From contig JAPFBR010000001.1 in NCBI GenBank assembly GCA_035798135.1, forward strand, positions 1,054,001 through 1,118,000: DNA of 64,000 nucleotides, given 5' to 3'. Below the pieces are notes generated by a model. The model saw nothing but the letters and a program-made list of their open reading frames with translations. It made no database searches and was not told where the DNA came from. Source of the DNA: Sediminicola sp035798135 (lineage in GTDB: Bacteria; Bacteroidota; Bacteroidia; Flavobacteriales; Flavobacteriaceae). Every line of letters starts with the position of its first letter. Within the stretch, counting starts at the first letter, position 1. Positions 42,659 to 51,929 of the stretch are shown one piece after another. Made by a program: the position numbers and the translations under genes.

Positions 42659-42921
42659 CGGTTTAATTTTTAAGGTTCATATAAACAAACCAACAAATTC
42701 ATTGGCAGTTATACCTTTAAAAGGTATGTGAAACGGAAAATCTGGGTTTAAAAGTGAATTATTGCATGAGAAAGCTATATTTATATTGGAAACTGGTTGC
42801 TCATAGGATTCCTGACCAACAATTTTTATTAAGAAAAAGGATTTGATCGGTATATAAATCAGGTAACCAATGCGCTAGGAATGCAAATTAAAACCTTGAA
42901 AGGGTTGCCTAAGTTTTCTAT

Positions 42922-44040
42922 TTAAAGATAAAGCCACTGTTTAAACTCAGAGGCCTTATTTTTGCTTATAATGATATCTACTTCCGAATTCGGGTTCACC
43001 AAAATTTTCAATTGATTGTTCCCATATTTTACAATTTTATCAATAGCGGTTATTGCAATAATGAATTGGCGATTAGCTCTGAAAAAATAACTATTATCTA
43101 AATTGGAAAAAAGTTCATCCAAACTTAGATTTGATGTAGAGCGCCGACCATCAATACAGACAACGTATGTTATTGTGTTCTCCGTATAAATATGGGCTAT
43201 TTCCTCTGTTGGTACAGGTAAGAGCTCATTACGTTTATAGGTGAGTATTCGTTTTTTTGACTTACTTCTAATAGTAGTTTTCGGTTGTCTTTCAATAACT
43301 TTTTGCTGGTAGTCACCAACCGCACGGTTCAATTTTGACAAGCTTATAACCTCGTCTGCCAATTTTTGGTTTTTAAGCTCCATTCCCTTCTCATAGGTAC
43401 TTCCTATCAAGCGTACCACTATCACAAAGGACAATATCACTACAAAACCCATAATCAATAAAATGGTGTAGAAATTATTACGGAGACTATTTATTCTAAT
43501 TGATATTTTATAGGTATTCGCGTGGGCGGCCACAATCCAATCTGAGTTTTTTACGGGAAACAAAAAAATAACCTCTGATTTTTTTTCTGTAGTTTCAAAA
43601 TTTCGTATTCCACCTTTTTCATTTTGACTTTGTAACAGGCTGTAAAAATCTTTTGAACTCAAATTATCGGTGACAGATGATACAAATGACTGGTTTGGGC
43701 TTACTTTCTGCCCTACTTGCTTAATATCTGGATGACAAATCTGATTTCCTGACCAATCAAATATACTTACGAAACCTGTTTGAAGATCTGAATTTTCTAT
43801 ACTATTCTGAATATCGTATACCAATTGTTGTTTTTCAACACCATTGGTCAATTGGTAGCTAATCAATGTAGCCAATTCTTTCGCCTCGCGTTTACTGAAC
43901 TCCAACTGGGTATCCAAAAGTTGATTGGCACTTACTTTTACAAAGTAATGAACAGCGATACTTGCCATTGCTATAAAAATGATCGTTATGGACAAAAACG
44001 TCAATAAATATACATTGTCTTTTCTCATTTTATAAACCAA
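42922..44040 (-). CDS. Membrane sensor with Cache-like domain and LytTR DNA-binding domain
   Basis: One-component regulator of 372 residues. Membrane helix 1 (about 10-30), a periplasmic Cache-like sensor (35-185; VSIFDWSGNQICHPD, SDWIVAAHANTYKISIRIN), membrane helix 2 (about 190-212), a linker coiled coil and a C-terminal LytTR domain (about 270-372: IAHIYTENTITYVVCIDGRR, FFRANRQFIIAITAI). It would control genes directly from the membrane, most simply the CHRD gene or the divergent cytochrome/YceI cluster; target sites are not evident. This design, sensor and LytTR in one chain, is less common than a kinase-regulator pair. Confidence 0.88.
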   Translation of the reverse strand: MVYKMRKDNVYLLTFLSITIIFIAMASIAVHYFVKVSANQLLDTQLEFSKREAKELATLISYQLTNGVEKQQLVYDIQNSIENSDLQTGFVSIFDWSGNQICHPDIKQVGQKVSPNQSFVSSVTDNLSSKDFYSLLQSQNEKGGIRNFETTEKKSEVIFLFPVKNSDWIVAAHANTYKISIRINSLRNNFYTILLIMGFVVILSFVIVVRLIGSTYEKGMELKNQKLADEVISLSKLNRAVGDYQQKVIERQPKTTIRSKSKKRILTYKRNELLPVPTEEIAHIYTENTITYVVCIDGRRSTSNLSLDELFSNLDNSYFFRANRQFIIAITAIDKIVKYGNNQLKILVNPNSEVDIIISKNKASEFKQWLYL

Positions 44041-44262
44041 CTATTATCCTAATATAAGAATTTGGGGCTGTAAAAGCATTTTTATATTCTAATAAAGCTT
44101 TATTGAACATTACTAGGTATCCCACTACCCTTTCAATGCTGTTTTTTCCTTATCAGGGTCAATTCTTCCCTTTCCCTTAAGTTTTAACTTCATTGTCCGT
44201 TGAAATTGAAGTGCTTTGTTTATACATTTTGAAAATTAGCTTTCATTATAATCCAGAACTAA

Positions 44263-44610
44263 ATGAAAAATATCTTAAAATTTATTTTACCACTTGCATC
44301 AATTTTAGTTTTTAGTTGTTCATCGGACAGCGAAGAAGACTTGAACCCTACTGAGAAGGAGGTGATAGAAAATGATATCACATACACGGCAGATATAAAA
44401 CCGATTATTACTAACAATTGTATTTCTTGCCATGGAGTTCCACCCACAAATGGGGCGCCCTTTTCATTAACCACATTCTCTGAGGTAAGCAGTAGGGCAA
44501 ATAATATTTTTACTAGAACTAACAATGGTACGATGCCTCCTACTGGGAAACTACCCCAAACGAACATTGATTTAATTTCTGCTTGGATTGACGGAGGCAA
44601 AAAAGAATAA
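44263..44610 (+). CDS. Mono-haem cytochrome c lipoprotein
   Basis: Lipoprotein of 115 residues (lipobox VFSC, Cys19) with one haem c site CISCH (C53, C56, H57) and axial Met91 in TMPPTG. The pattern DIKPIITNNCISCH is that of small cytochromes used as outer-membrane or periplasmic electron shuttles in Bacteroidota. It is divergent from the LytTR sensor and heads the YceI/OB/DUF5777 cluster, to which it may pass electrons. Confidence 0.9.
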   Translation: MKNILKFILPLASILVFSCSSDSEEDLNPTEKEVIENDITYTADIKPIITNNCISCHGVPPTNGAPFSLTTFSEVSSRANNIFTRTNNGTMPPTGKLPQTNIDLISAWIDGGKKE

Positions 44611-44641
44611 TAAAATCTTTAAACAAAAAACATCTTGTGTA

Positions 44642-45208
44642 ATGATAAATTCAATTTATAAGGCTCTATGTATATCAATAACTCTTATCACATGTGTATC
44701 ACAAAATACAAACGCACAAAATAAATATATCGAAAGAAATGGGGAAATACGATTTGAAGCTTCTGAAAATTTATTTGAAGAGGTAAAAGCAATAAACAAA
44801 TCGGTCACCTGTATCTTGGATATTGAAACAAAACAAATAGCCGCTCTCGCTTTAATCAAAGGGTTTAGATTTAAAAATTCTTTGATGGAGGAGCACTTTA
44901 ATGAAAATTATATCGAATCAGAAAAATATCCTAAGGCAACTTTTAAAGGGAAACTATTAGATTTCAATTATTCAGAACTGACCGAAAATTGGTTGGAACT
45001 CGAAGTAGATGGGAAATTACAATTGCATGGAAAAGAAAAGCAAGTACGATCCACAATGAAGTTCCAAAAAGTTGATGGCTCAGTCGTCATGAAGGGGTCA
45101 TTTATCGTGACCCCATCTGACTTTGAAATTAAGATACCCAAAATAGTACGAAATAAAATTGCCAAGGAAGTAACTGTGAATATTGATTTTAAACTTGTTC
45201 AAGAATGA
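44642..45208 (+). CDS. YceI-family exported protein (set 1)
   Basis: Exported protein of 188 residues from the chosen ATG at 44642; an upstream start at 44588 would place charged residues before the signal peptide and overlap the cytochrome stop. The signal ends at TNAQ. YceI features: RNGEIRFEAS, SLMEEHFNENYIESEKYPKATFKGK and GKLQLHGKEKQVRSTMKF, ending ISKDFEIKIP-like (SDFEIKIPKIV). YceI folds as a lipocalin that holds isoprenoid quinones. It overlaps the OB-fold gene by 4 bases. Confidence 0.87.
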   Translation: MINSIYKALCISITLITCVSQNTNAQNKYIERNGEIRFEASENLFEEVKAINKSVTCILDIETKQIAALALIKGFRFKNSLMEEHFNENYIESEKYPKATFKGKLLDFNYSELTENWLELEVDGKLQLHGKEKQVRSTMKFQKVDGSVVMKGSFIVTPSDFEIKIPKIVRNKIAKEVTVNIDFKLVQE

Positions 45209-45597
45209 AAAAAAAAAGGATTTTTTTTATAATTGGGTTGTTTTTGGTAACAATAGTATTCTTGTCGTATTATGTGTTGAGTGGTCGTCATAGGAATATC
45301 TCAAAAGAAGATCCAACAATTACACTTAAGGCAATAGAATTACACAATCCCTTTAAAAATAATAATAGCCATATAGCCTCTTCTTATATAGATAAGGTAG
45401 CACAAGTTACTGGCCGCCTCACTGATATAACGGGCAAAACTCTGGAACTTGATTATATGATCCAGGTAGATTTAACAGATAGTCTCTCCACTAGCTTGGA
45501 CATGGGAATGATGGTAACCATCAAAGGTAGATGTGTTGGCTATGATGACATGCTTGAAGTGGTCAAAATAGACCAAGCTATAATACTATTAAAATAA
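45205..45597 (+). CDS. OB-fold membrane-anchored protein, tRNA_anti-like (set 1)
   Basis: Protein of 130 residues: an N-terminal membrane anchor (about 6-25), a helix with ITLKAIELHNPFKNNNSHI and an OB-fold-type beta domain (KVAQVTGRLTDITGK, YMIQVDLTD, GMMVTIKGRCVGYD) as in 'tRNA_anti-like' or DUF4131-type small proteins. It probably binds a ligand or partner at the membrane. It is coupled to the YceI gene by a 4-base overlap and has a paralogue at 46828. Confidence 0.8.
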   Translation: MKKKRIFFIIGLFLVTIVFLSYYVLSGRHRNISKEDPTITLKAIELHNPFKNNNSHIASSYIDKVAQVTGRLTDITGKTLELDYMIQVDLTDSLSTSLDMGMMVTIKGRCVGYDDMLEVVKIDQAIILLK

Positions 45598-45622
45598 AAG
45601 CAACAACCTTTAAACTTAAAAA

Positions 45623-46471
45623 ATGAAACCCGTCTTTATCCTCATTCTATTAATGCCTTTTATGATTTTTTCCCAAGAGGAGGATTTACTTTCAGAGATA
45701 GATACCACAACAACCAATGGTTATGCAATGGCTGCATTTAAAGGCTTGAAAATAGTAAATTTTGAATCAACCAAAATGGTATCCAAAAAACAACTTTATT
45801 TTGTCGTATCACATCGATTTGGATCGGTAAAAACAGGGGTTAAGGATTTCTTCGGATTGGACCAAGCCGTTACCCGATTAAACTTTATTTATGGAATATC
45901 GGATAATATCAACATTGGAGTATCACGTAGTTCATTTCAAAAAATCTATGAATCATCGTTTAAGCTTCGCTTGATTAGACAAAAGAAAGGGGGCTTTCCT
46001 TTTACAGTCGTCAGTTTCAATAATGCACTTATAAATACAATGCTTGATAAGGACATTTTACCCCTGTTGGAATTTAAAAATCGATTGGGGTATACCTCAC
46101 AGTTATTGATTTCAAAAAAATTCAACGAAAATTTTTCATTCCAACTCATTCCCACTTTTTTTCACGATAACTATGTCCTAATCAACGAACAAAACAATTC
46201 GCAATATGCTATTGGATTTGGAGGACGTCATAAATTGACAAAAAGATGGTCAATAAACTGTGATTATGGATTACACCTTAATAGGGCTTCTAATTCCCCT
46301 TTTAAGAATCCGCTTTCCATTGGCTTTGATTTAGAAACAGGAGGTCATGTATTCCAATTGCATTTTACAAATGCCCAACCTATGAATACCAATGGTTTTT
46401 TAGGCCAGGGTGCCGGTGATTGGGGCAAGGGAGATTTCTTTTTTGGGTTTAACATTTCAAGAGTTTTTTGA
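45623..46471 (+). CDS. DUF5777 beta-barrel protein (set 1)
   Basis: Outer-membrane protein of 282 residues with a signal peptide ending MIFSQ. The DUF5777 pattern is clear: VNFESTKMVSKKQLYFVVSHRFG near the start, LDQAVTRLNFIYGISDNINIGVSRS, KLRLIRQ, and the C-terminal NAQPMNTNGFLGQGAGDW. Alternating strands fit a barrel. It is found with YceI and cytochrome c genes in Bacteroidota. It lies 25 bases after the OB-fold gene. Confidence 0.88.
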   Translation: MKPVFILILLMPFMIFSQEEDLLSEIDTTTTNGYAMAAFKGLKIVNFESTKMVSKKQLYFVVSHRFGSVKTGVKDFFGLDQAVTRLNFIYGISDNINIGVSRSSFQKIYESSFKLRLIRQKKGGFPFTVVSFNNALINTMLDKDILPLLEFKNRLGYTSQLLISKKFNENFSFQLIPTFFHDNYVLINEQNNSQYAIGFGGRHKLTKRWSINCDYGLHLNRASNSPFKNPLSIGFDLETGGHVFQLHFTNAQPMNTNGFLGQGAGDWGKGDFFFGFNISRVF

Positions 46472-46483
46472 ATTCTATAGCGT

Positions 46484-46741
46484 ATGACAACAGGTATGGC
46501 GAAAATATATGTTCAAAATCCTTTTTGTGACTTCTGTTCAAAATCTATCAAAGAGGAGCTTTTAAAAATCAAGGACATCACTAATGTATACCCTTACCCT
46601 AATGATTCATTGGTGATCTTTAATTTCGTTGGAGCCAATGAACTTTCAACTGCCCTAAATATTTTGACCTCTATGGGGTATCCGCCCAATGGTGAAAAAA
46701 TTTCAAAAGGTCCATTAGTTACTGGGACTTGCGGGTGTTAA
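46484..46741 (+). CDS. Small HMA-like protein with CxxC
   Basis: Protein of 85 residues resembling a heavy-metal-associated domain: C15-D-F-C18 (PFCDFCSKSIKEELLKI), strand VYPYPNDSLVIF, and a hydrophobic SMGYPP end, then a C-terminal TCGC tail (Cys83, Cys85). It could bind copper or another metal, which would fit the cupredoxin nearby. It lies 12 bases after the first DUF5777 gene and separates the two paralogous sets. The second ATG (46496) is an alternative start. Confidence 0.7.
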   Translation: MTTGMAKIYVQNPFCDFCSKSIKEELLKIKDITNVYPYPNDSLVIFNFVGANELSTALNILTSMGYPPNGEKISKGPLVTGTCGC

Positions 46742-46827
46742 TAGGTGTCAATAATTTTTCAATTTCTTCCATGGCAATATTTCGCTATCAAATAGTACCT
46801 TTAAATAAAAAATTATTTCGTCAAAGA

Positions 46828-47274
46828 ATGGGGGTGAAAACTAAAATAGCAATAAGTATCTTACTGATATTATTTTTAGCAGGGTTTACGCTGTATTCTT
46901 TTCTAAATTTGGCAAATGCCCCGGATGTAGATACTTTAGACCTAGAGCCAGAGGTGCAATTGAGGGCAGAGGAACTTATCTCCTATTTTAAATTACAAAA
47001 AAGGGATGATGATTCCTATTACCTTGAAAAGGTGGTCGGTATCAAAGGCGTACTAAATGATGTCAACAATATAAATAACCGGTATACCTTAATACTTGAT
47101 GGAGGTAGAGATGAACCTTCATCAATAATATGTGATATGCAAGCCAATCAAAGTGAGAATGTGAAAAAATTAAAACCGGGGGATACCATCTTTTTAAAAG
47201 GTGTATTGAAAGGTTTTTTAAAGGATGTCATTCTTTTAAACTGTGTAATGACCAATAAGGAACTCTATGATTAG
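46828..47274 (+). CDS. OB-fold membrane-anchored protein, tRNA_anti-like (set 2)
   Basis: Paralogue of the gene at 45205, here of 148 residues from the ATG at 46828. The chosen start gives MGVKTKIAISILLILFLAGF, a clean membrane anchor; starts further upstream would run through the previous gene's tail. The OB-like beta domain has KVVGIKGVLNDVNNINNRY and GDTIFLKGVLKGFLKDVILL. It overlaps the YceI gene of set 2 by 8 bases. Confidence 0.78.
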   Translation: MGVKTKIAISILLILFLAGFTLYSFLNLANAPDVDTLDLEPEVQLRAEELISYFKLQKRDDDSYYLEKVVGIKGVLNDVNNINNRYTLILDGGRDEPSSIICDMQANQSENVKKLKPGDTIFLKGVLKGFLKDVILLNCVMTNKELYD

Positions 47275-47812
47275 ATTAATCATGGCTTTCATACTTTTAG
47301 GAGTATTGGGGCAACAAGAAAACGAAAACAAAATAATAGCTCGACAGGGGCAAATTTCGTTTTTTTCATACACTTCTGTGGAAAATATAAAAGCAGAAAA
47401 CAATCAGGTGCTGAGTATTATCGACCTTGAAAATTCAACAATTGCAGTTAGTATGCTAATGAGTGCCTTTGTATTTGAAAAAGCACTGATGCGTGAACAT
47501 TTTAATGAAAGCTATGTGGAGTCCGATATTTATCCAAAGGCTACTTTTGAAGGTTCCATAGTTAATTATGATCCTGCTTTAAGCGGTGTACAAACAAAAA
47601 TTGTGAAAGGGATATTTTCAATGCACGGGGTAAAAAAAGAATTGGAAATCAAGGCCAAAATAGAAAAAAATAGAGGTCATTTCATAGTATCCGGTACTTT
47701 TGAGGCGCTTGTAAAAGATTATGATATTAAAATACCCCCTCTTTTGGCTGGAAATATAGCGGATTCGATTTCGGTAGATTTTAGATTTGAATATGAACCT
47801 TATGAGAACTAG
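47267..47812 (+). CDS. YceI-family exported protein (set 2)
   Basis: Paralogue of the YceI protein of set 1, 181 residues. Matching motifs: ARQGQISFFSYTSVENIKAENNQ, ALMREHFNESYVESDIYPKATFEGS, GIFSMHGVKKELEIKAKI and VKDYDIKIPPLL. The signal peptide is short (MIRLIMAFILLGVLGQQ). It overlaps both neighbours, so set 2 is one translational unit. Confidence 0.85.
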   Translation: MIRLIMAFILLGVLGQQENENKIIARQGQISFFSYTSVENIKAENNQVLSIIDLENSTIAVSMLMSAFVFEKALMREHFNESYVESDIYPKATFEGSIVNYDPALSGVQTKIVKGIFSMHGVKKELEIKAKIEKNRGHFIVSGTFEALVKDYDIKIPPLLAGNIADSISVDFRFEYEPYEN

Positions 47813-48695
47813 AAAAATAGTATTCCTTGTTTTTATTACTATTGGCTATGTCCAATTTTCAAACGGACAAGAACTTTTGGAACTTTTGGATAAGGAACAG
47901 AAAGAAGTTCCGGAATATACTTCGGCGACTTTTAAAATGACACGGATCGCTATTGGACATTCTATCGAAACAAGGAAAAAAGGTATCCTGGAAATTTTTG
48001 TGGCCAATCGATTTTGGAATACGCCAAACCCACAATCGGAAAGCTTTTTTGTAGATAGGCTAAGTACTCGTTTTGCATTGGAATATGGAGTTACGGACCG
48101 GCTTTCAGTAGGATTGGGTGGTACTTCTTATGATGGATTGTTTGATGGGTATTTAAAATACAAATTAATACGACAGCGTGGTGATGGCAAAGGCTCACCA
48201 TTTAGCATCACCTTAATGCATAGCTCCACCTATAACAGTAATGCTTTTCCCAATCTAGAGGGCGATTTTTCAAATCGGTTGTCCTTTGCCTCGCAAGTTT
48301 TGGTCGCAAAAAAGTTTTCTCCAGATTTTTCACTTCAAATTGCTCCATCCTTTATTCACAGAGGTCAATTGTTAGCTGCCGAAGACCCAAGAAATCATTT
48401 TGCTATCGGTTTTGGCGGAAGGTATAAATTGGGTCATCATTTATCTTTTGTTTCAGAATACTACTATATTGCGAACCCCATTAAGTCTTTTGATACTTAT
48501 GGGCCCTTTGCTATAGGTGTAAATTGGGAATTGGGTGATTTGATGCTTCAATTCATGTTGACCAATGCGCAAAGAATTGCGGATGATGCTTTTATCACAC
48601 AGACACGACTAAACTTTAATTTTAAGAACCCAAATCTAAACTTTGGCTTTAACGCAACCTATGTTATTCATTTTAAGAGTGGTCTGAAAAAATAA
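47802..48695 (+). CDS. DUF5777 beta-barrel protein (set 2)
   Basis: Paralogue of the barrel of set 1, 297 residues from ATG 47802 (MRTRKIVFLVFITIGYVQF signal). Motifs: ATFKMTRIAIGHSIETRKKGILEIFVANRFW, FFVDRLSTRFALEYGVTDRLSVGLGGTS, KYKLIRQRGDG and LTNAQRIADDAFITQT. An ATG 15 bases upstream is possible but would add uncharged residues before the basic n-region. It ends the cluster; an IS remnant follows. Confidence 0.87.
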   Translation: MRTRKIVFLVFITIGYVQFSNGQELLELLDKEQKEVPEYTSATFKMTRIAIGHSIETRKKGILEIFVANRFWNTPNPQSESFFVDRLSTRFALEYGVTDRLSVGLGGTSYDGLFDGYLKYKLIRQRGDGKGSPFSITLMHSSTYNSNAFPNLEGDFSNRLSFASQVLVAKKFSPDFSLQIAPSFIHRGQLLAAEDPRNHFAIGFGGRYKLGHHLSFVSEYYYIANPIKSFDTYGPFAIGVNWELGDLMLQFMLTNAQRIADDAFITQTRLNFNFKNPNLNFGFNATYVIHFKSGLKK

Positions 48696-48947
48696 ATTGA
48701 CTTAGGCGCTTAAGCATTAATATTTTTGATGCAGCACGGCGGGCATTCATCATTCTTGCCATGAGGTTATCGAATATGCCTTCCTTCATAAAGCTACGGT
48801 TGCACCTGTAACAGTATCCGTACGAGGTTCCCGAAGGTCTTCACCACTGGGCCATATCCCGTCCATTGGTCCGTTGTCACCTTGGCCTTTGTCTCGATAT
48901 GGTCCTTCATGAAGCCTCCCAACGAAGCTTCATCGGCATTGGTCTAC
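48683..48947 (-). pseudogene. IS1595-type transposase remnant
   Basis: Two frames of a transposase C-terminus are readable on the minus strand. One gives ADEASLGGFMKDHIETKAKV and TTDQWTGYGPVVKTFGN (the DDE-type 'TD.w.gY' region); the other gives YCYRCNRSFMKEGIFDNLM and ARMMNARRAASKILMLK, the C-terminal end of IS1595-family transposases. The middle is deleted and the frame shifted. Insertion ends were not identified. Confidence 0.7.
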
Positions 48948-49136
48948 CGCATAACCGGAGTCGAGTGAAGTTTATAAAAAAACAGGAATAATCATTTTCT
49001 TTTTAAAAGGAAAATAAATTAAAGGTGCCATTAGAGAAAATAGAAGCTTAAATGACCTTTTTTTATTAGAAAAGTACCTATGCAATGAAATAATCAATAT
49101 TAAAAAACTTTTGTAGTTTTATATAAAACCAAGCTT

Positions 49137-50201
49137 ATGTCTACTGAGAAAAGTTGTAAAAATTGTGGATGTAAGATGGCTCCAGATTATCAGTTCTGTC
49201 CCTCTTGTGGTCAGGAAGTAGCTGATAATCTTACCATAGGGTTGTTGTTTAGCAATACCATCAGTAATTATTTTTCAGTCGACGCCCGTTTTTTCAGAAG
49301 CTTTATTCCGTTAATGTTGAAACCAGGGGTGTTGGCACGCCGTTTTGTAGATGGAAAACGGCAGTATTATCTTCATCCTGCCCAGTTTTACCTTTTCATT
49401 TCGGTGCTTTTCTTCTTTCTTTTTTCATTTACAATACGCAGAGCGGACAATACCATGAGCCTAGCTTTGAAAAAGGGGTTTGAACAAAAAATTAATTTGG
49501 ACAGTCTTACTATTGGCAACGATACCATACAGCTTGCTGCTGCTAAAAAGGCGCTGAAAGAAAATAAAATCGATCTAGGAGCATCAGATAAAAGATTAAT
49601 GACTCTTGACTCCCTCATCAATTCCAAACAGACGACAGATACGATTGCACCGCTAAATGTTTCTTTTGGTATTCAACGTGAAGTATTGGACTCGCTAATT
49701 GCCAATGCGGCCCCTTTACAGCAAAAATTAAAGGCCATGGGGCTGGAGGAGGATGCGGGAGCGTTCAAAACAAGATTGTATAGGCAATTGTTGAAGTTTT
49801 ATGAGCAGCGCGGGGGCGGTATTTTAAAAGCCTTTTATGACACCATCCCAATTGCCATGTTTTTGTTAATGCCGCTATTTGCTTTTTTGCTCAAAGTATT
49901 TTATTGGAGGAGAGGTAATTTTGCCCATCACATGGTTTTTAGTTTTTATTTTTTCACGTTCGTATTTACGTCATTATTTGTATTACTGGTTGTACAGGGT
50001 TTGATTGAAATACCCATATGGCTGGAAATTTTATTTTTATGCTCATTTCTTATTTATCTGATAATGTCGTTAAAAAACTTTTATAGGAGCAGTTGGTTGG
50101 GAGCCATCCTTAAGGCAAACACTATTTCCTTCATATATTTATTGATCATTATACCCATGGCCTTTTTCGGCTTGGTACTTACTTCATTAATGTTGTATTG
50201 A
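49137..50201 (+). CDS. DUF3667 membrane protein with zinc ribbon
   Basis: Protein of 354 residues. It starts with a zinc ribbon (CKNCGCKM, FCPSCGQ), then FSNTISNYFSVDARFFRSFIPLMLKPG..FVDGKRQYYLHPAQFYLF, the DUF3667 signature. A hydrophobic helix (about 85-100), a long helical soluble loop, then three to five membrane helices (about 240-350) follow. Function unknown. Alone, on the plus strand. Confidence 0.88.
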   Translation: MSTEKSCKNCGCKMAPDYQFCPSCGQEVADNLTIGLLFSNTISNYFSVDARFFRSFIPLMLKPGVLARRFVDGKRQYYLHPAQFYLFISVLFFFLFSFTIRRADNTMSLALKKGFEQKINLDSLTIGNDTIQLAAAKKALKENKIDLGASDKRLMTLDSLINSKQTTDTIAPLNVSFGIQREVLDSLIANAAPLQQKLKAMGLEEDAGAFKTRLYRQLLKFYEQRGGGILKAFYDTIPIAMFLLMPLFAFLLKVFYWRRGNFAHHMVFSFYFFTFVFTSLFVLLVVQGLIEIPIWLEILFLCSFLIYLIMSLKNFYRSSWLGAILKANTISFIYLLIIIPMAFFGLVLTSLMLY

Positions 50202-50460
50202 GGTATCAATTCTTTGTTGTTATCTACTGAATTCACCTAAGTATACAGGAAGGGTTATAAACAAAAAAAAACATTGGGCATAACCCATAACACTCGAAAG
50301 GGCGTTTTATAGACTGACAATCAGCCTGTTTTTTTTTCAATTGTTGCCTTTGCCTGATCAAATTGAATTCAGCGTTTGAATTATATGGTTTAGTCTTCGC
50401 GGAGATGCTGTTCAACATAGGTTTCATATAATTTCTATATCTTTAATTTTATTAGACTGT
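50202..50460. other. Gap before the first Crp/Fnr gene
   Basis: No gene supported; A-rich tract near 50262. Confidence 0.3.
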
Positions 50461-51168
50461 ATGACACCCGATAACAATCATTATCCTAGATATTTACTGG
50501 CGCTGAAACAATCCGCTTTTTTAAAGGATTCCAGTCCCGAGTCGCTTGCCCGACTTTTAAACCTAATGACAGCCGAACATTGGCGTGCGAAGACTTTTAA
50601 AAATAGCATGGACGTGGCCTCAACCTTTCACTTCATCGTTTCGGGGAGGCTAAAAGTGTTCAAATCCAATCCCGACACGGGGAGGGAGCACACCGTATTC
50701 GTATTATCCAAAGGAGATGTCTTTGATGTACTTTCGCTGTTGGATACCGATCCAAATGATGTGTATTGGGAAGCCTTGGACAAATTGGAAGTATTAAAAA
50801 TCTCTATGGATCAAATGCGATTATGGATCAATGAATATCCAGTAATGCACAAGGCAATTTTATACTATTTAGGGCAACGTATGCAACAGCTTATGAGCAT
50901 TGCAACCGATGTTACCCTTCACAGTACCTTGGTACGCCTTGCCGCCTTGCTCCTTAAAAATATTAATGGGGAAACCCGTAAACTGGAATTGATCAATAAT
51001 TTGCCCAACGATGAGATTGCTGGTCTTATTGGGACTACCAGATCTGTAGTTAGTAGGCATATCCAAGAATTGAAACGTTGTGGGGCCATCTCGGTCAGTC
51101 GCAGAAAAATCAATGTGAAGAATCTAGAAATACTATTATCGATCGCAGAAGAAAAACATATTCCATAA
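50461..51168 (+). CDS. Crp/Fnr-family transcription regulator
   Basis: Regulator of 235 residues: a cyclic-nucleotide-type beta-roll (about 15-125: FHFIVSGRLKVFKSNPDTGREHTVFVLSKGDVFDVLSLL), a dimerisation helix (MHKAILYYLGQRMQQLMSI) and a winged HTH (LPNDEIAGLIGTTRSVVSRHIQELKRCGAISV). It keeps GRLKV and GREHTVFVL strands but lacks a cAMP-type phosphate-binding cassette, so another ligand is likely. It is upstream of the PepSY-like gene and the aminotransferase operon, which it may control. Confidence 0.92.
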   Translation: MTPDNNHYPRYLLALKQSAFLKDSSPESLARLLNLMTAEHWRAKTFKNSMDVASTFHFIVSGRLKVFKSNPDTGREHTVFVLSKGDVFDVLSLLDTDPNDVYWEALDKLEVLKISMDQMRLWINEYPVMHKAILYYLGQRMQQLMSIATDVTLHSTLVRLAALLLKNINGETRKLELINNLPNDEIAGLIGTTRSVVSRHIQELKRCGAISVSRRKINVKNLEILLSIAEEKHIP

Positions 51169-51417
51169 GTTGTTTTTTTAAGTCCATACCTTTTTATAGC
51201 CGTCTCCCATTCCTTCCCCTTTTTAACAAAATTACACCCAAGTGGTACCTAGGTAGCTGTTCTTACAGCTGTTATCACCTACCTTTAGAACTGACTTTTA
51301 GGCCAAACTGGGCCTTATTTTCAAAAAATAGCTGTATAGAGATACCTCTACGTTATTGAATTTTAAAAGAAACTGCTGGAAAAAGAAATAGTACTCTAGC
51401 TGAAATGCAATTATCTT

Positions 51418-51825
51418 ATGGCGTTATCATTATTACGGATGTTCAGAAATAAAGGATCCAATGTAAGCCCTTTTGTGCTGGTCTCATTTAGCTCAAAATT
51501 TCCCAAAGCGACACACGTTTTATGGCAACAAATGGATGTTTTAAAATGGCAAGTGAACTTCATGTTGAAAAAGGAAAGATGTACGGCTCTGTTCAATAGT
51601 GATGGCAAATGGCTAGAATCAGTAACGATAATACCCCCACATAAACTTCCGGAACTGTTACTAAAAACATTGGAGGAAAAATACAAGAAGGAAGGGCAAA
51701 AACAAATCTACCACGTACAAACCCCTGATAGAAGTCATTATGAGATGAACTTGAATAAGGGCATCCATACCATTAAACTTCTTTTTGATCTTTCAGGTAA
51801 AATTGTAGGGAAGCTAATATTGTGA
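51418..51825 (+). CDS. PepSY-like (DUF2874-type) protein
   Basis: Protein of 135 residues with the repeated beta-lactamase-inhibitor-like pattern FSSKFPKATHVLWQQMDVLKWQVNFMLKK (K-F-P-x-A-x-x-V-x-W...W-x-V-x-F) and SDGKWLESVTIIPPHKLPELLLKTL. These DUF2874 domains are usually secreted; here no clear signal peptide is seen, so it may be cytosolic. It lies 249 bases after the Crp gene and 104 before the aminotransferase operon. Confidence 0.75.
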   Translation: MALSLLRMFRNKGSNVSPFVLVSFSSKFPKATHVLWQQMDVLKWQVNFMLKKERCTALFNSDGKWLESVTIIPPHKLPELLLKTLEEKYKKEGQKQIYHVQTPDRSHYEMNLNKGIHTIKLLFDLSGKIVGKLIL

Positions 51826-51929
51826 CTTTTTAGGTTTCACTATAAATGACTGAATTAGAATTACATAAAATGTAAACAGTTGTAAAACAGTTTATTTAAT
51901 CATATCTTATAACAAAGAGAAATTTCAAA

